A DNA stretch of 33,235 bases from Nitrososphaerota archaeon. Lineage in GTDB: Archaea > Thermoproteota > Nitrososphaeria > Nitrososphaerales > Gagatemarchaeaceae. The stretch's first letter is position 1. Each line of letters starts with the position of its first letter. A model generated the notes under the pieces. The model made no database searches, had not been told where the DNA came from, and worked only from the letters and a program-made list of their open reading frames with translations. Positions 24,244-30,801 of this stretch are shown here, one piece after another. Position numbers and translations under genes: made by a program. The DNA is taken from NCBI GenBank assembly GCA_027886975.1, contig JAPCJK010000012.1:1-33235 (forward strand), written 5' to 3'.

Positions 24244-25140
24244 GCGTGAGATTTTCAGCGCCAGGGTGGCAACCTCCCGCGCGCCCTTAGCGAACAAGTA
24301 GGTATTCGGTTCGATTCCGCTCCCTCCCCCGTCCACTATCACATCAAACGCACCAGACGATGGTCCAAGTCGTCGACGGAGGGCATCGGCTGTGGGGTCT
24401 TCCTTCCCCGACACGGCATAGTCTCCAATCTCAATCGACCTCAGGTGCAGCCTTTTGAGAATGAGACCCACCTTCTTATCGTATCGGATGTTCATGCAGG
24501 CGCGGAACTCAGGCCTCAACCTTCTGACAATCAGGAGGACTTTGGACAAGTGCCTCGAAGCTCCCGACTCAGGAGGAAGCATCGCCCTCGCTCTACCCCT
24601 GACCTTTACTATCCGACCGGGGATGGCGACCACATCAGCCGGTGATTCTGCCGATCCGGCCGCACAAGCTACGTTGACCGAAACTTCCGGCATCACGTTG
24701 GCGAATGTCGGGGACCCCTCCAAACTCCTGACCGCTTCGGCAACCTCGGAAATGGCATCTGAGCCGACCGCCCCTTTCTCCCCGTACTCCTTTATGCAGA
24801 CATCGCAATCCGCCAGGGATGGGTATTGGCTCCTATGGGCCGGGCATACTGCACCGCTTCCGAGGAGTCGAGTCCAAATTGAGCTCAGAGTGGCGACACC
24901 ATCGACGGCGCTCAACCTCACGTCCTCTGAGAGGAGAGAGGCGTATCTGTCAGCTTCTTCACTTGAGAGGCCGAATTGGGCTAGCGCAGAATAGGACCTG
25001 CTTACGTCCGACGATGCGTAGAGGCTCACCGACGCTTGAGTTATGCCAAGCATCGCCGAAATCTTGTTCTGAGAGAACCCTTGCGCTCCCAACTGTCTCG
25101 CTACAAGTTGTCTGATGGCGGGCAAGAATCCTTGGACCAT
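24226..25140 (-). CDS. thiR: HTH-ThiN transcriptional regulator, ThiR-like
   Basis: 304 aa. The N-terminal helix-turn-helix (GFSQNKISAMLGITQASVSLY) is followed by a Cys cluster CPAHRSQYPSLADCDVC. The C-terminal ThiN domain spans FRACMNIRYDKKVG, RSIEIGDYAVSG and AFDVIVDGGGSGIEPN. ThiN is the archaeal thiamine phosphate synthase domain. When fused to an HTH it acts as ThiR, a regulator that senses thiamine phosphate and represses thiamine synthesis or uptake genes. ATG 25140 is centred about 24 nt after TTATATG; GTG 25161 is the alternative. It faces an ECF S component and a PurM/HypE-type gene across a 72-bp promoter region, its likely targets. Confidence 0.85.
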   Translation of the reverse strand: MVQGFLPAIRQLVARQLGAQGFSQNKISAMLGITQASVSLYASSDVSRSYSALAQFGLSSEEADRYASLLSEDVRLSAVDGVATLSSIWTRLLGSGAVCPAHRSQYPSLADCDVCIKEYGEKGAVGSDAISEVAEAVRSLEGSPTFANVMPEVSVNVACAAGSAESPADVVAIPGRIVKVRGRARAMLPPESGASRHLSKVLLIVRRLRPEFRACMNIRYDKKVGLILKRLHLRSIEIGDYAVSGKEDPTADALRRRLGPSSGAFDVIVDGGGSGIEPNTYLFAKGAREVATLALKISRLYSAN

Positions 25141-25160
25141 TAGTTCGTCTGGCGGCTGCA

Positions 25161-25168
25161 CATATAAG
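25161..25168 (-). promoter_or_regulatory. TATA-like box for the ThiR-like gene
   Basis: Minus-strand CTTATATG, centred about 24 nt before ATG 25140. Confidence 0.45.
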
Positions 25169-25183
25169 CCACTTGTTATCCTG

Positions 25184-25190
25184 TTTATAA
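25184..25190 (+). promoter_or_regulatory. TATA-like box for the ECF S component operon
   Basis: TTTATAA, centred 26 nt before GTG 25213, so transcription should start at or beside the start codon. Confidence 0.5.
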
Positions 25191-25196
25191 GAATGG

Positions 25197-25213
25197 AACC
25201 CGGGGTTTCCCCG
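25197..25213. promoter_or_regulatory. Overlapping dyads, candidate ThiR operator
   Basis: AACCC-G-GGGTT (25197-25207) is a perfect inverted repeat around one base, and CGGGG-TTT-CCCCG (25201-25213) is a second, overlapping one. Both lie between the TATA box and the transcription/translation start of the ECF S component gene. That is a classic position for a repressor. Assignment to the neighbouring ThiR-like protein is inference. Confidence 0.35.
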
Positions 25214-25794
25214 TGCCCGGCCCGAGCGAAGGGACGCAGACTGGTTTGTCGGCGGCGAAAAAACTAGCTGTGGTGGCAATCTTCTCAGCTTTGATAGCAA
25301 TCGGCACGATCTTCTCCATCCCACTTCCCCAACCCCTCTACGAATTGACCTGGTCGCCTGCTATCATTCTGGCGCTAGCGGTATTGGTGGACTCGGCCAC
25401 CGCCTTCGATGCGACCGCGATAGGGTCGTTCGTTGGGGAAGCAATCAACGTGGGGTTCAGAGGGGGTTCGCCCATCTATCCGTTCGGAATAGTGTGGGCC
25501 AGGGCGCCCGAAATTTTCATCGTCGCTTGGGCGAAGGGGAGGGGGACGAAGACCCTTGTGCTGGCGATGGCCGCGGCAACAATCTTCGAGACGATGGCCT
25601 TCTTCCTTTCCGACTGGGCGTTCTACACATTTGGGCTTTTTCAATACGGTTCGCCCACCGACGTCGCTTCAGCGTTTTGGGTCGCCTCCGTAGATTTCGG
25701 AACTCTTCTTGATTTGGCCTTCATCCCTGTAGCGCTGGTTTTGATCCGAGCGGCGCGACCGGCGTTCAGGAGGATTGGGTTCAACCAGGCCTGA
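25213..25794 (+). CDS. ECF transporter S component, probably thiamine or precursor
   Basis: 193 aa, about five to six membrane segments. TM1 is KKLAVVAIFSALIAIGTIF, then WSPAIILALAVLV, TAIGSFVGEAIN, VWARAPEIFIVAWA, AAATIFETMAFFLSDW and a last helix FGTLLDLAFIPVALVLI. The AxxFxALxxxGxxxxIPLP opening and the 'GSFVGE.IN' element are S-component features. The divergent ThiR-like regulator suggests thiamine, HMP or thiazole as cargo; the exact subfamily (ThiT, ThiW, HmpT or other) is not clear. The GTG start is set by the TATA spacing. The next gene starts 6 nt after its stop. Confidence 0.75.
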   Translation: MPGPSEGTQTGLSAAKKLAVVAIFSALIAIGTIFSIPLPQPLYELTWSPAIILALAVLVDSATAFDATAIGSFVGEAINVGFRGGSPIYPFGIVWARAPEIFIVAWAKGRGTKTLVLAMAAATIFETMAFFLSDWAFYTFGLFQYGSPTDVASAFWVASVDFGTLLDLAFIPVALVLIRAARPAFRRIGFNQA

Positions 25795-25800
25795 GAAGAA

Positions 25801-26847
25801 TTGACACACTCAGGGAAAGAGGGACCTCGCTTCATGGAAGAGGTCGTTTACCCAAGCCTTGGGAGCCGTTCTCCACATTTGAAGGTGGGGCCCGGAGTGG
25901 GATTTGACAACAGCGTAATCTCGCTTGGAGAGGGCCATGTGATGATTCTCACTGTCGACCCGGTTTCGGCGATCCCTGCTTTGGGAATGAAACTTTCGGC
26001 CTGGCTTAGCGTGCATCTAATCGCCTCAGATTACACCACCTCGGGAAACGATCCAGAATTTGCGACCTTCGCTTTCAACTTCCCTCCAGCAATGCCAACT
26101 TCCGACAGGGAGGACTACGTCCGCGCAATCGGGCGTGAGTGCAAAGAACTCGAGATTGCGGTGGCCGGAGGACACACTGGCAGCTATCCAGGAGGAGGGT
26201 TCACTGTAATCGGGGCAGGGTCGATGTTGGGATTCAGCACGGACGACGGATATGTCACCCCGGCGATGGCAAGGATTGGAGATTCCATCTTGATGACGAA
26301 GCATGCAGGGATCGAAGCGACAGCCTCTCTCGCACTGTCTTTTCCCAAGCGCGTCGAAAGGCTGGTTGGACGAAGACTAGCGAATCGGGCCCGTAAGATG
26401 ATTTCCCTTTGCACTACCGTGGCCGACGCGCGCGCAGCGCGAAGGGTGGGCCTTGGAAGTGACGGGATCACATCGATGCACGACGCAACGGAAGGCGGGG
26501 TCCTTGGGGCTCTTGGCGAGATGGCCACGGCTTCTGGAAAGTCCTACCTGGTTGAAACAGACAAAATTCCTGTCTCGGACGAAGCTAGGAAAGTCTGCGC
26601 CGCTTTCGGCATTGACCCTCTTCTGACTATGGGTGAGGGGGCACTGCTGATCACGTGCAGGCCAGAGCACGTTTCCGAGCTCAAGCAAACAATGGCCAGT
26701 TCTTCAATACCGATAGAAGAAGTCGGCCGAGTAAATCGTGGGAAAGGACTCGCCCCAATGAAAGGAGGACTTCCAATGAAGTTCAAACCGGGAATAGACA
26801 GGTACTGGCCGGTCTACGATAGGGCTCTCCGCCAGGGCCTCAACTGA
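25801..26847 (+). CDS. PurM/HypE/ThiL-superfamily protein (AIR synthase-related)
   Basis: 348 aa. An N-terminal GKEGPRFMEEVVYPSLG, then VGPGVGFDNSVI (HypE/ThiL GEDAAV position), DYTTSG (conserved Asp), VAGGHTGSYPG and a C-terminal domain with DATEGGVLGALGEMA mark the PurM/ThiL/HypE/SelD ATP-binding fold. It aligns best with archaeal 'HypE-like/AIR synthase-related' proteins. The C-terminus ends ALRQGLN with no PRIC-type cysteine tail, so it is not a true hydrogenase maturation HypE. Being second in a probable ThiR-controlled operon, it may act as a kinase or synthase in thiamine metabolism; this is inference. TTG 25801 keeps the conserved GK..P.F.EE. start. Confidence 0.75.
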   Translation: MTHSGKEGPRFMEEVVYPSLGSRSPHLKVGPGVGFDNSVISLGEGHVMILTVDPVSAIPALGMKLSAWLSVHLIASDYTTSGNDPEFATFAFNFPPAMPTSDREDYVRAIGRECKELEIAVAGGHTGSYPGGGFTVIGAGSMLGFSTDDGYVTPAMARIGDSILMTKHAGIEATASLALSFPKRVERLVGRRLANRARKMISLCTTVADARAARRVGLGSDGITSMHDATEGGVLGALGEMATASGKSYLVETDKIPVSDEARKVCAAFGIDPLLTMGEGALLITCRPEHVSELKQTMASSSIPIEEVGRVNRGKGLAPMKGGLPMKFKPGIDRYWPVYDRALRQGLN

Positions 26848-26884
26848 ATGCCGTGTGCGCTACTCTCGAAACATCGCATCATCT

Positions 26885-26892
26885 CAAATAAG
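26885..26892 (+). promoter_or_regulatory. TATA-like box for rio2
   Basis: CAAATAAG, about 34 nt upstream of ATG 26922, leaving a possible leader of several bases. Confidence 0.35.
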
Positions 26893-26921
26893 AAGTCACG
26901 GAGAGAAGGGCCCGGCAATCA

Positions 26922-27809
26922 ATGTCATCAACAGAAAATGCAGCTCGAGCTCTCAAGTCCCTGAAGGACGAGGAGTGGAGGACACTGGCAGGCCTTGAGC
27001 GTGCTTCCACGGGATATGGCACTCCCGACCTGGGGAGGCTGTCAAGGATGAGCAGGCTTCCACCGGAGAGGGTGAGGTTTGCCATTGAGGCCTTGGAGAG
27101 GAAGGGCCTGGCGTCGCGGAGGGGACGCGGATTTGTGCTCACCCGGCAGGGAGTAGAACTGATGGCTTTGAAGGACTACGTGAAGAAGGACCTCATTTTC
27201 GCACTTGGGGCCATAATCGCGAAGGGGAAGGAATCGGACGTCTATGAAGCGCTGACGGAAGAAGGCGCTGTCTATGCTCTCAAGGTCTACAAGATTGGAA
27301 GGACTAGCTTCACCAAGGTGAGAAGGAAAAGGGTAGGAGAGACTGCGGAGTTCAAAAGTTGGGTGACCGCGAACTATAACGCGGCAAGGAGGGAGTACCA
27401 TGCGTTAAGGAAACTTGAGGGGCTTTCACCAGTCTTCCCCAAAGCCGTGGCCTACAGCAGAAGCACGGTCCTCCTGGAGGAGCTGTCAGGGGTCAGGCTC
27501 TCACAGAGGCCGTACATGGAGGACCCTGCGGCGGCATTCAGAACAGTCGTGGAATCGATGCGGAAGGCCTACAGTGAGGCAGGACTGGTGAATTCAGACC
27601 TGAGCGAGTATAACATCCTGACGAACGGGAGTTCCGTTTGGCTCATCGACTGGCCCCAGGCCGTGGACGCTTCACATCCAAACAGCGGCGAAATGTTGCT
27701 CCACGATGTGAAGGCGGTGACTACATTCTTCAGACGGGCGTACGGGGTTGTAGCAGACCCAAAGAAGGCGTACGATTACGTGACCGGAAAGAGTGCAGAC
27801 CTAGAATAG
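26922..27809 (+). CDS. rio2: Rio2-type atypical serine kinase/ATPase
   Basis: 295 aa. An N-terminal winged-helix domain (RVRFAIEALERKGLASRRG) is followed by the RIO kinase domain. It has P-loop GKESDVY at 102-108, Lys121 (ALKVYK), catalytic Asp226 in NSDLSEYN with metal-binding Asn231, and Asp243 in LIDWPQA. Rio2 acts in late maturation of the small ribosomal subunit. The catalytic loop usually reads HxDLSEYN; Asn-Ser before the Asp is a mild variant. The coding end overlaps that of the convergent MAT gene by 9 nt. Confidence 0.93.
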   Translation: MSSTENAARALKSLKDEEWRTLAGLERASTGYGTPDLGRLSRMSRLPPERVRFAIEALERKGLASRRGRGFVLTRQGVELMALKDYVKKDLIFALGAIIAKGKESDVYEALTEEGAVYALKVYKIGRTSFTKVRRKRVGETAEFKSWVTANYNAARREYHALRKLEGLSPVFPKAVAYSRSTVLLEELSGVRLSQRPYMEDPAAAFRTVVESMRKAYSEAGLVNSDLSEYNILTNGSSVWLIDWPQAVDASHPNSGEMLLHDVKAVTTFFRRAYGVVADPKKAYDYVTGKSADLE

Positions 27810-29012
27810 TTCGATCTTCTTCTCAAGAATCATATTTGTGACTCGTCGGATATTCTCCAGGGAGTCGTTCATTATCGATTCAATCTCCCCCCTGACCGCC
27901 GAGATTTTCCCACCATCGTTTAGCACGACCGCGGCGCTCGCAATGAGCGGCTCATCGATGGGGTTCCCGATCCGGCTCAAGATTCGAACGTAGGATTCCT
28001 TGACCGAGGGGACTTTTTTCACGATCTCCCTGGCAGTAAGCACTGACAACGCGTTGAGAATCTTTCCAGTATGGTTCACCGGGTTCTTCCCGGCTGTGGC
28101 CTCCATCGAGTATTGCCGCATTGGAGATATCAGTCCGTTGACCCTGTTGCCGCGTCCTGTGTTCCCGTCGTCCCCCTGCTCGGCCGATGTTCCTGTGACT
28201 GTCAGGTAGAATTCTCCGTGTTTGTAGTTGTCTCCCGCGTTCAGCTTGAAATTGACGTCAAGACTTGTTCCTGATGCGAGCTTTTCCAGGTGTTCGGAAA
28301 CGTCCTTAATCACGCTGATGTAGTGGCTGGCGTCGGGAGTCTTTGAGCTGACCATCGCGGCAGCCACAGTCATTTCCACCTTCCTTCCGCGTCTCATAGC
28401 CATCACCTTCACGTCTTCTCCCACTTCTGGGTACTTCTTCTTGAAGCCCGTTGAATTGAGGAGCTTCTCAGTGCCGAGGACCAGATCTTCCGTGGGGGTG
28501 AGCGGCGCATATCCTACCCCAATCGAAGTGTCGTTGGAAACGGGCATTGCCCCCTTCCTCATGAAGACGGCGATGAGGTCAGGAGAGCCCTGTTTGATCT
28601 TCGTGTCGATCACCATATGCTCGTCCGGGTCTAGGAAGCGCATCGTGCCTTTGATGAACTCGCGGATTGATTTCCGCGCAATCTCCTCGACCGGGACCTC
28701 CACTTGTCTCCCCTGATAGGGGACCAGCTCAGTGGCTCTGCCGGCGACCATAATGTAGATTGGAGAGATTATCGATCCGCCCCCGAACTTCGGTGCGGAC
28801 TTGCCTCCGACGATAATCCCCTTGTCGACGTTGTGATGCAGTATCGATCCGAAGTGCCCAAGGTAGTATTCGCAGAGACCGAGTGAAACCGCTTCCGAGG
28901 CCCCGTCGATTAGGCTGTCGGGGTGGCCCTTACCTTTACGCTCGACTATCTCCACGTCCAAATCCTGGACGCTATGACCTCTGATTTCCTCTACGTGAAG
29001 CGACCTCGGCAC
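27801..29012 (-). CDS. mat: S-adenosylmethionine synthetase, archaeal type
   Basis: 403 aa, standard for the archaeal MAT family. Diagnostic stretches are VERKGKGHPDSLIDGASEAV, HHNVDKGIIVGGKS, FGGGSIISPIYIMVAGRAT and, near the end, NPVNHTGKILNALSV. It forms SAM from methionine and ATP. GTG 29012 lies 15 nt after the stop of the LSm gene, with a purine-rich GGGGGG stretch in the gap that could act as a ribosome binding site for this internal cistron. The two genes form an operon. Confidence 0.96.
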   Translation of the reverse strand: MPRSLHVEEIRGHSVQDLDVEIVERKGKGHPDSLIDGASEAVSLGLCEYYLGHFGSILHHNVDKGIIVGGKSAPKFGGGSIISPIYIMVAGRATELVPYQGRQVEVPVEEIARKSIREFIKGTMRFLDPDEHMVIDTKIKQGSPDLIAVFMRKGAMPVSNDTSIGVGYAPLTPTEDLVLGTEKLLNSTGFKKKYPEVGEDVKVMAMRRGRKVEMTVAAAMVSSKTPDASHYISVIKDVSEHLEKLASGTSLDVNFKLNAGDNYKHGEFYLTVTGTSAEQGDDGNTGRGNRVNGLISPMRQYSMEATAGKNPVNHTGKILNALSVLTAREIVKKVPSVKESYVRILSRIGNPIDEPLIASAAVVLNDGGKISAVRGEIESIMNDSLENIRRVTNMILEKKIELF

Positions 29013-29027
29013 TCGGCTAGTGCCCCC

Positions 29028-29279
29028 CTAAAGTCTGTCCTCTATCTTGACATAGAGGACGTTGTTGCCGCGGATTACGACCTTGCCGTAGTTCGCTATC
29101 TTAGCACCGTTCTCCGATTCCTCGGCGTCGACCAAGATGACGTTCATGTAGGGGTCGACGTTGGACATTTTTCCTCTGTACTCGATTTCGTTCTTCAATC
29201 TCACCGAGACCACCTTGTTGGTGGCCTTCTGAAGGACACCCAGAGGACGTTTTGTCTGAGAAGGTGCTTGAGGATTCAC
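29028..29279 (-). CDS. LSm (Sm-like archaeal) RNA-binding protein
   Basis: About 83 aa. Sm1 motif: RPLGVLQKATNKVVSVRLKN plus EYRGKMSNVDPYMNVIL with the conserved Asp and Asn. Sm2 motif: YGKVVIRGNNVLYVKI. It should form a seven-membered ring that binds U-rich RNA. I start at GTG 29279, after a minus-strand TATA-like box at 29312-29319. The frame is open to 29357, but that region would contain the promoter. It is first in an operon with the SAM synthetase and divergent from the RadB-like gene. Confidence 0.92.
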   Translation of the reverse strand: MNPQAPSQTKRPLGVLQKATNKVVSVRLKNEIEYRGKMSNVDPYMNVILVDAEESENGAKIANYGKVVIRGNNVLYVKIEDRL

Positions 29280-29311
29280 TTCGGACTTTTTCGCAGTCCG
29301 CTGAATCAGAG

Positions 29312-29319
29312 TTAAAAAG
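29312..29319. promoter_or_regulatory. TATA-like element between LSm and RadB-like genes
   Basis: TTAAAAAG on the plus strand, CTTTTTAA on the minus strand. It sits 36 nt before the LSm GTG. It could also serve the divergent RadB-like gene (GTG 29362) with a leader of about 20 nt. Confidence 0.35.
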
Positions 29320-29361
29320 ACATCGGTGCTGAAAGCGTGATGAGACGGGGTTTTCAAAGAG

Positions 29362-30069
29362 GTGAAAGAATCGGAAGTGACGGCGACGAGCGCGGTCGAA
29401 AGAGTCTCTGGGTTCCCCTACTTCAGCTCAGGCTCCAAGGCCATTGACAAATTGCTCGGCGGAGGATACAGGGTTGGCAGGCTGACTGAAGTCTTCGGCA
29501 GGAGCAACGCCGGGAAGAGCCAACTCGCGATGCAGGCGGCCCTACTTGCGGCGAAGCAGGGGATCAAGACACTTTTCCTCGACACAGAGGGATCGTTCAG
29601 GCCAGAGAGGCTGGAAGAAATCGCGAAGGCAAGGGGATGGGAGACGGACGGAATTCTCGAGAAGATATTGTACGCCAGAATCGATTCGTCTTCAGAGCAG
29701 ATGGAAACCGCGGAGCGGATGGAGGCCAGGGCCACCACTGCCCCCTGCAGGCTGGTGGTGGTCGATACCCTTACGCGTAACTTCTCGTTGGACCTACCGG
29801 GCAGGTCCAACCTTTCGACCAGACAGGGCGCTCTCAACGTCTACCTCAGCCAAATGGCCAGGGATGCATTTCTTCACGGGAGAGCGTACCTGCTAACGAA
29901 TAGGGTGACATACGGGGCCGCCCACGATGTGCGAATTGGTGGAAGGACAGTGGAACAGCTGGTAGATGCTTCGCTAAGACTTGAGAGGCAAGGAAACGAA
30001 GTAAAGGCCGAACTTGTTTCGACCGGCGAAATCGTCACTGCAGTCCTGAACATCGCAGGCGTCCAGTGA
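29362..30069 (+). CDS. RadB-like RecA-superfamily ATPase
   Basis: 235 aa. A RecA core without the N-terminal helix-hairpin-helix domain of RadA: Walker A GRSNAGKSQ at residues 46-54, FLDTEGSFRPERLEEIA, and Walker B RLVVVDTLT. A DVRIGGRTVEQLVDASLRLER segment lies near the end. This size and layout match RadB/archaeal RadA paralogues (aRadC), which help homologous recombination rather than catalyse the main strand exchange. Which paralogue it is needs phylogeny. GTG start. It is divergent from the LSm-MAT operon. Confidence 0.85.
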   Translation: MKESEVTATSAVERVSGFPYFSSGSKAIDKLLGGGYRVGRLTEVFGRSNAGKSQLAMQAALLAAKQGIKTLFLDTEGSFRPERLEEIAKARGWETDGILEKILYARIDSSSEQMETAERMEARATTAPCRLVVVDTLTRNFSLDLPGRSNLSTRQGALNVYLSQMARDAFLHGRAYLLTNRVTYGAAHDVRIGGRTVEQLVDASLRLERQGNEVKAELVSTGEIVTAVLNIAGVQ

Positions 30070-30181
30070 ATTTTCCAGAGAGATCCCCCCTGAGTTAACG
30101 GCGCGTGTGCACCAACTGACGGGAGATGTAAAATCACCCAATTCAATGTAAAACTAAATCAAGTCGATAGCTTAAGGAAGG

Positions 30182-30190
30182 TTAAATATC
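30182..30190 (+). promoter_or_regulatory. TATA-like box for the small helical protein
   Basis: TTAAATATC at the end of an AT-rich stretch (30125-30190). That stretch also contains two copies of ATGTAAAA (30126-30133 and 30146-30153), 20 bp apart. Confidence 0.45.
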
Positions 30191-30202
30191 GTGTAAACGG
30201 TT

Positions 30203-30556
30203 GTGCTTACGAGTAAGGTCGTGCAGGAGAACATCAATTCACTACTAGACTCTCTCAGCAGGTCCGAGCTTGACGAGGCGAAGAGGAAGCTCGCGGCGCT
30301 GTCCACTGAAGTGAAATCAGAGAAGGACAGAGGGAGCCTGCTCGCTGCCGCAGGAATCTACGCCAGCATGACAAAAGCCAAGGAGGGGACAATGCGGACT
30401 TGGGAACCCGAAAAGGTTGAACGAGCCGCAAAATCGATCACCTTGAGTCAAATGGCGGACGAGTTCGACACTGGATACGCTGAAACCCTGGTGAGCTACT
30501 CAAGGCTCAGACAGAATAGCCAGCAACCTGTAACGTATACAGAAGTATCCAAGTAA
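30203..30556 (+). CDS. Small helical protein of unknown function
   Basis: 117 aa, hydrophilic and helix-rich (NINSLLDSLSRSELDEAKRKLAAL as a likely amphipathic/coiled-coil start). A middle LLAAAGIYASMTKAKEGTM and a final SRLRQNSQQPVTYTEV follow. No named domain recognised. GTG 30203 follows a TATA-like box by about 17 nt; GTG 30221 in frame would fit the spacing better. Its last 50 nt overlap the convergent EMC6-like gene. Confidence 0.65.
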   Translation: MLTSKVVQENINSLLDSLSRSELDEAKRKLAALSTEVKSEKDRGSLLAAAGIYASMTKAKEGTMRTWEPEKVERAAKSITLSQMADEFDTGYAETLVSYSRLRQNSQQPVTYTEVSK

Positions 30557-30788
30557 ACAGGAACACCAACACGAAACCGGGCAACCCGGTCGTGTATACT
30601 TTCCCCTGCGACTTGTTGTCCAGAGCCCGATACCAGGTGAAGCGGGCAACATAGTACGAGGCAAGGTACACCGCTATGCCGATTGTAAGCCCCGTTGTGT
30701 AGTCGTTAGAGACGAATGTCTGGGCAGTGACGCCTGCCACTGCTGCGAGACCGATGCGAAGCCAGTATAGCTTATCAAATCCCGGCAT
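30507..30788 (-). CDS. EMC6-like archaeal membrane protein
   Basis: About 93 aa with three membrane segments: KLYWLRIGLAAVAGVTAQTF, GLTIGIAVYLASYYVARF and TTGLPGFVLVFLFTWILLYTL. The arrangement, with a 'TTG...' before the last helix, resembles the archaeal EMC6 family, related to a subunit of the eukaryotic ER membrane insertase. The assignment is by pattern only. ATG 30788 is centred 23 nt after a minus-strand GATAATT box. An ATG at 30803 is also in frame and would overlap the start of the divergent NEMF gene. Confidence 0.6.
   Translation of the reverse strand: MPGFDKLYWLRIGLAAVAGVTAQTFVSNDYTTGLTIGIAVYLASYYVARFTWYRALDNKSQGKVYTTGLPGFVLVFLFTWILLYTLQVAGYSV
30771..30780 (+). promoter_or_regulatory. 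TATA-like box for the NEMF/RqcH gene
   Basis: CTTATCAAAT, centred about 27 nt before ATG 30802. It lies within the first codons of the divergent EMC6-like gene, so the promoter overlaps coding sequence. Confidence 0.4.
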
Positions 30789-30801
30789 CGGCTGGGGCTT
30801 C

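Noticed and set aside
25801-26847. True HypE hydrogenase maturation protein
   Set aside because: The C-terminal cysteine motif that carries the cyano ligand in HypE is missing and no hydrogenase genes are in the window.
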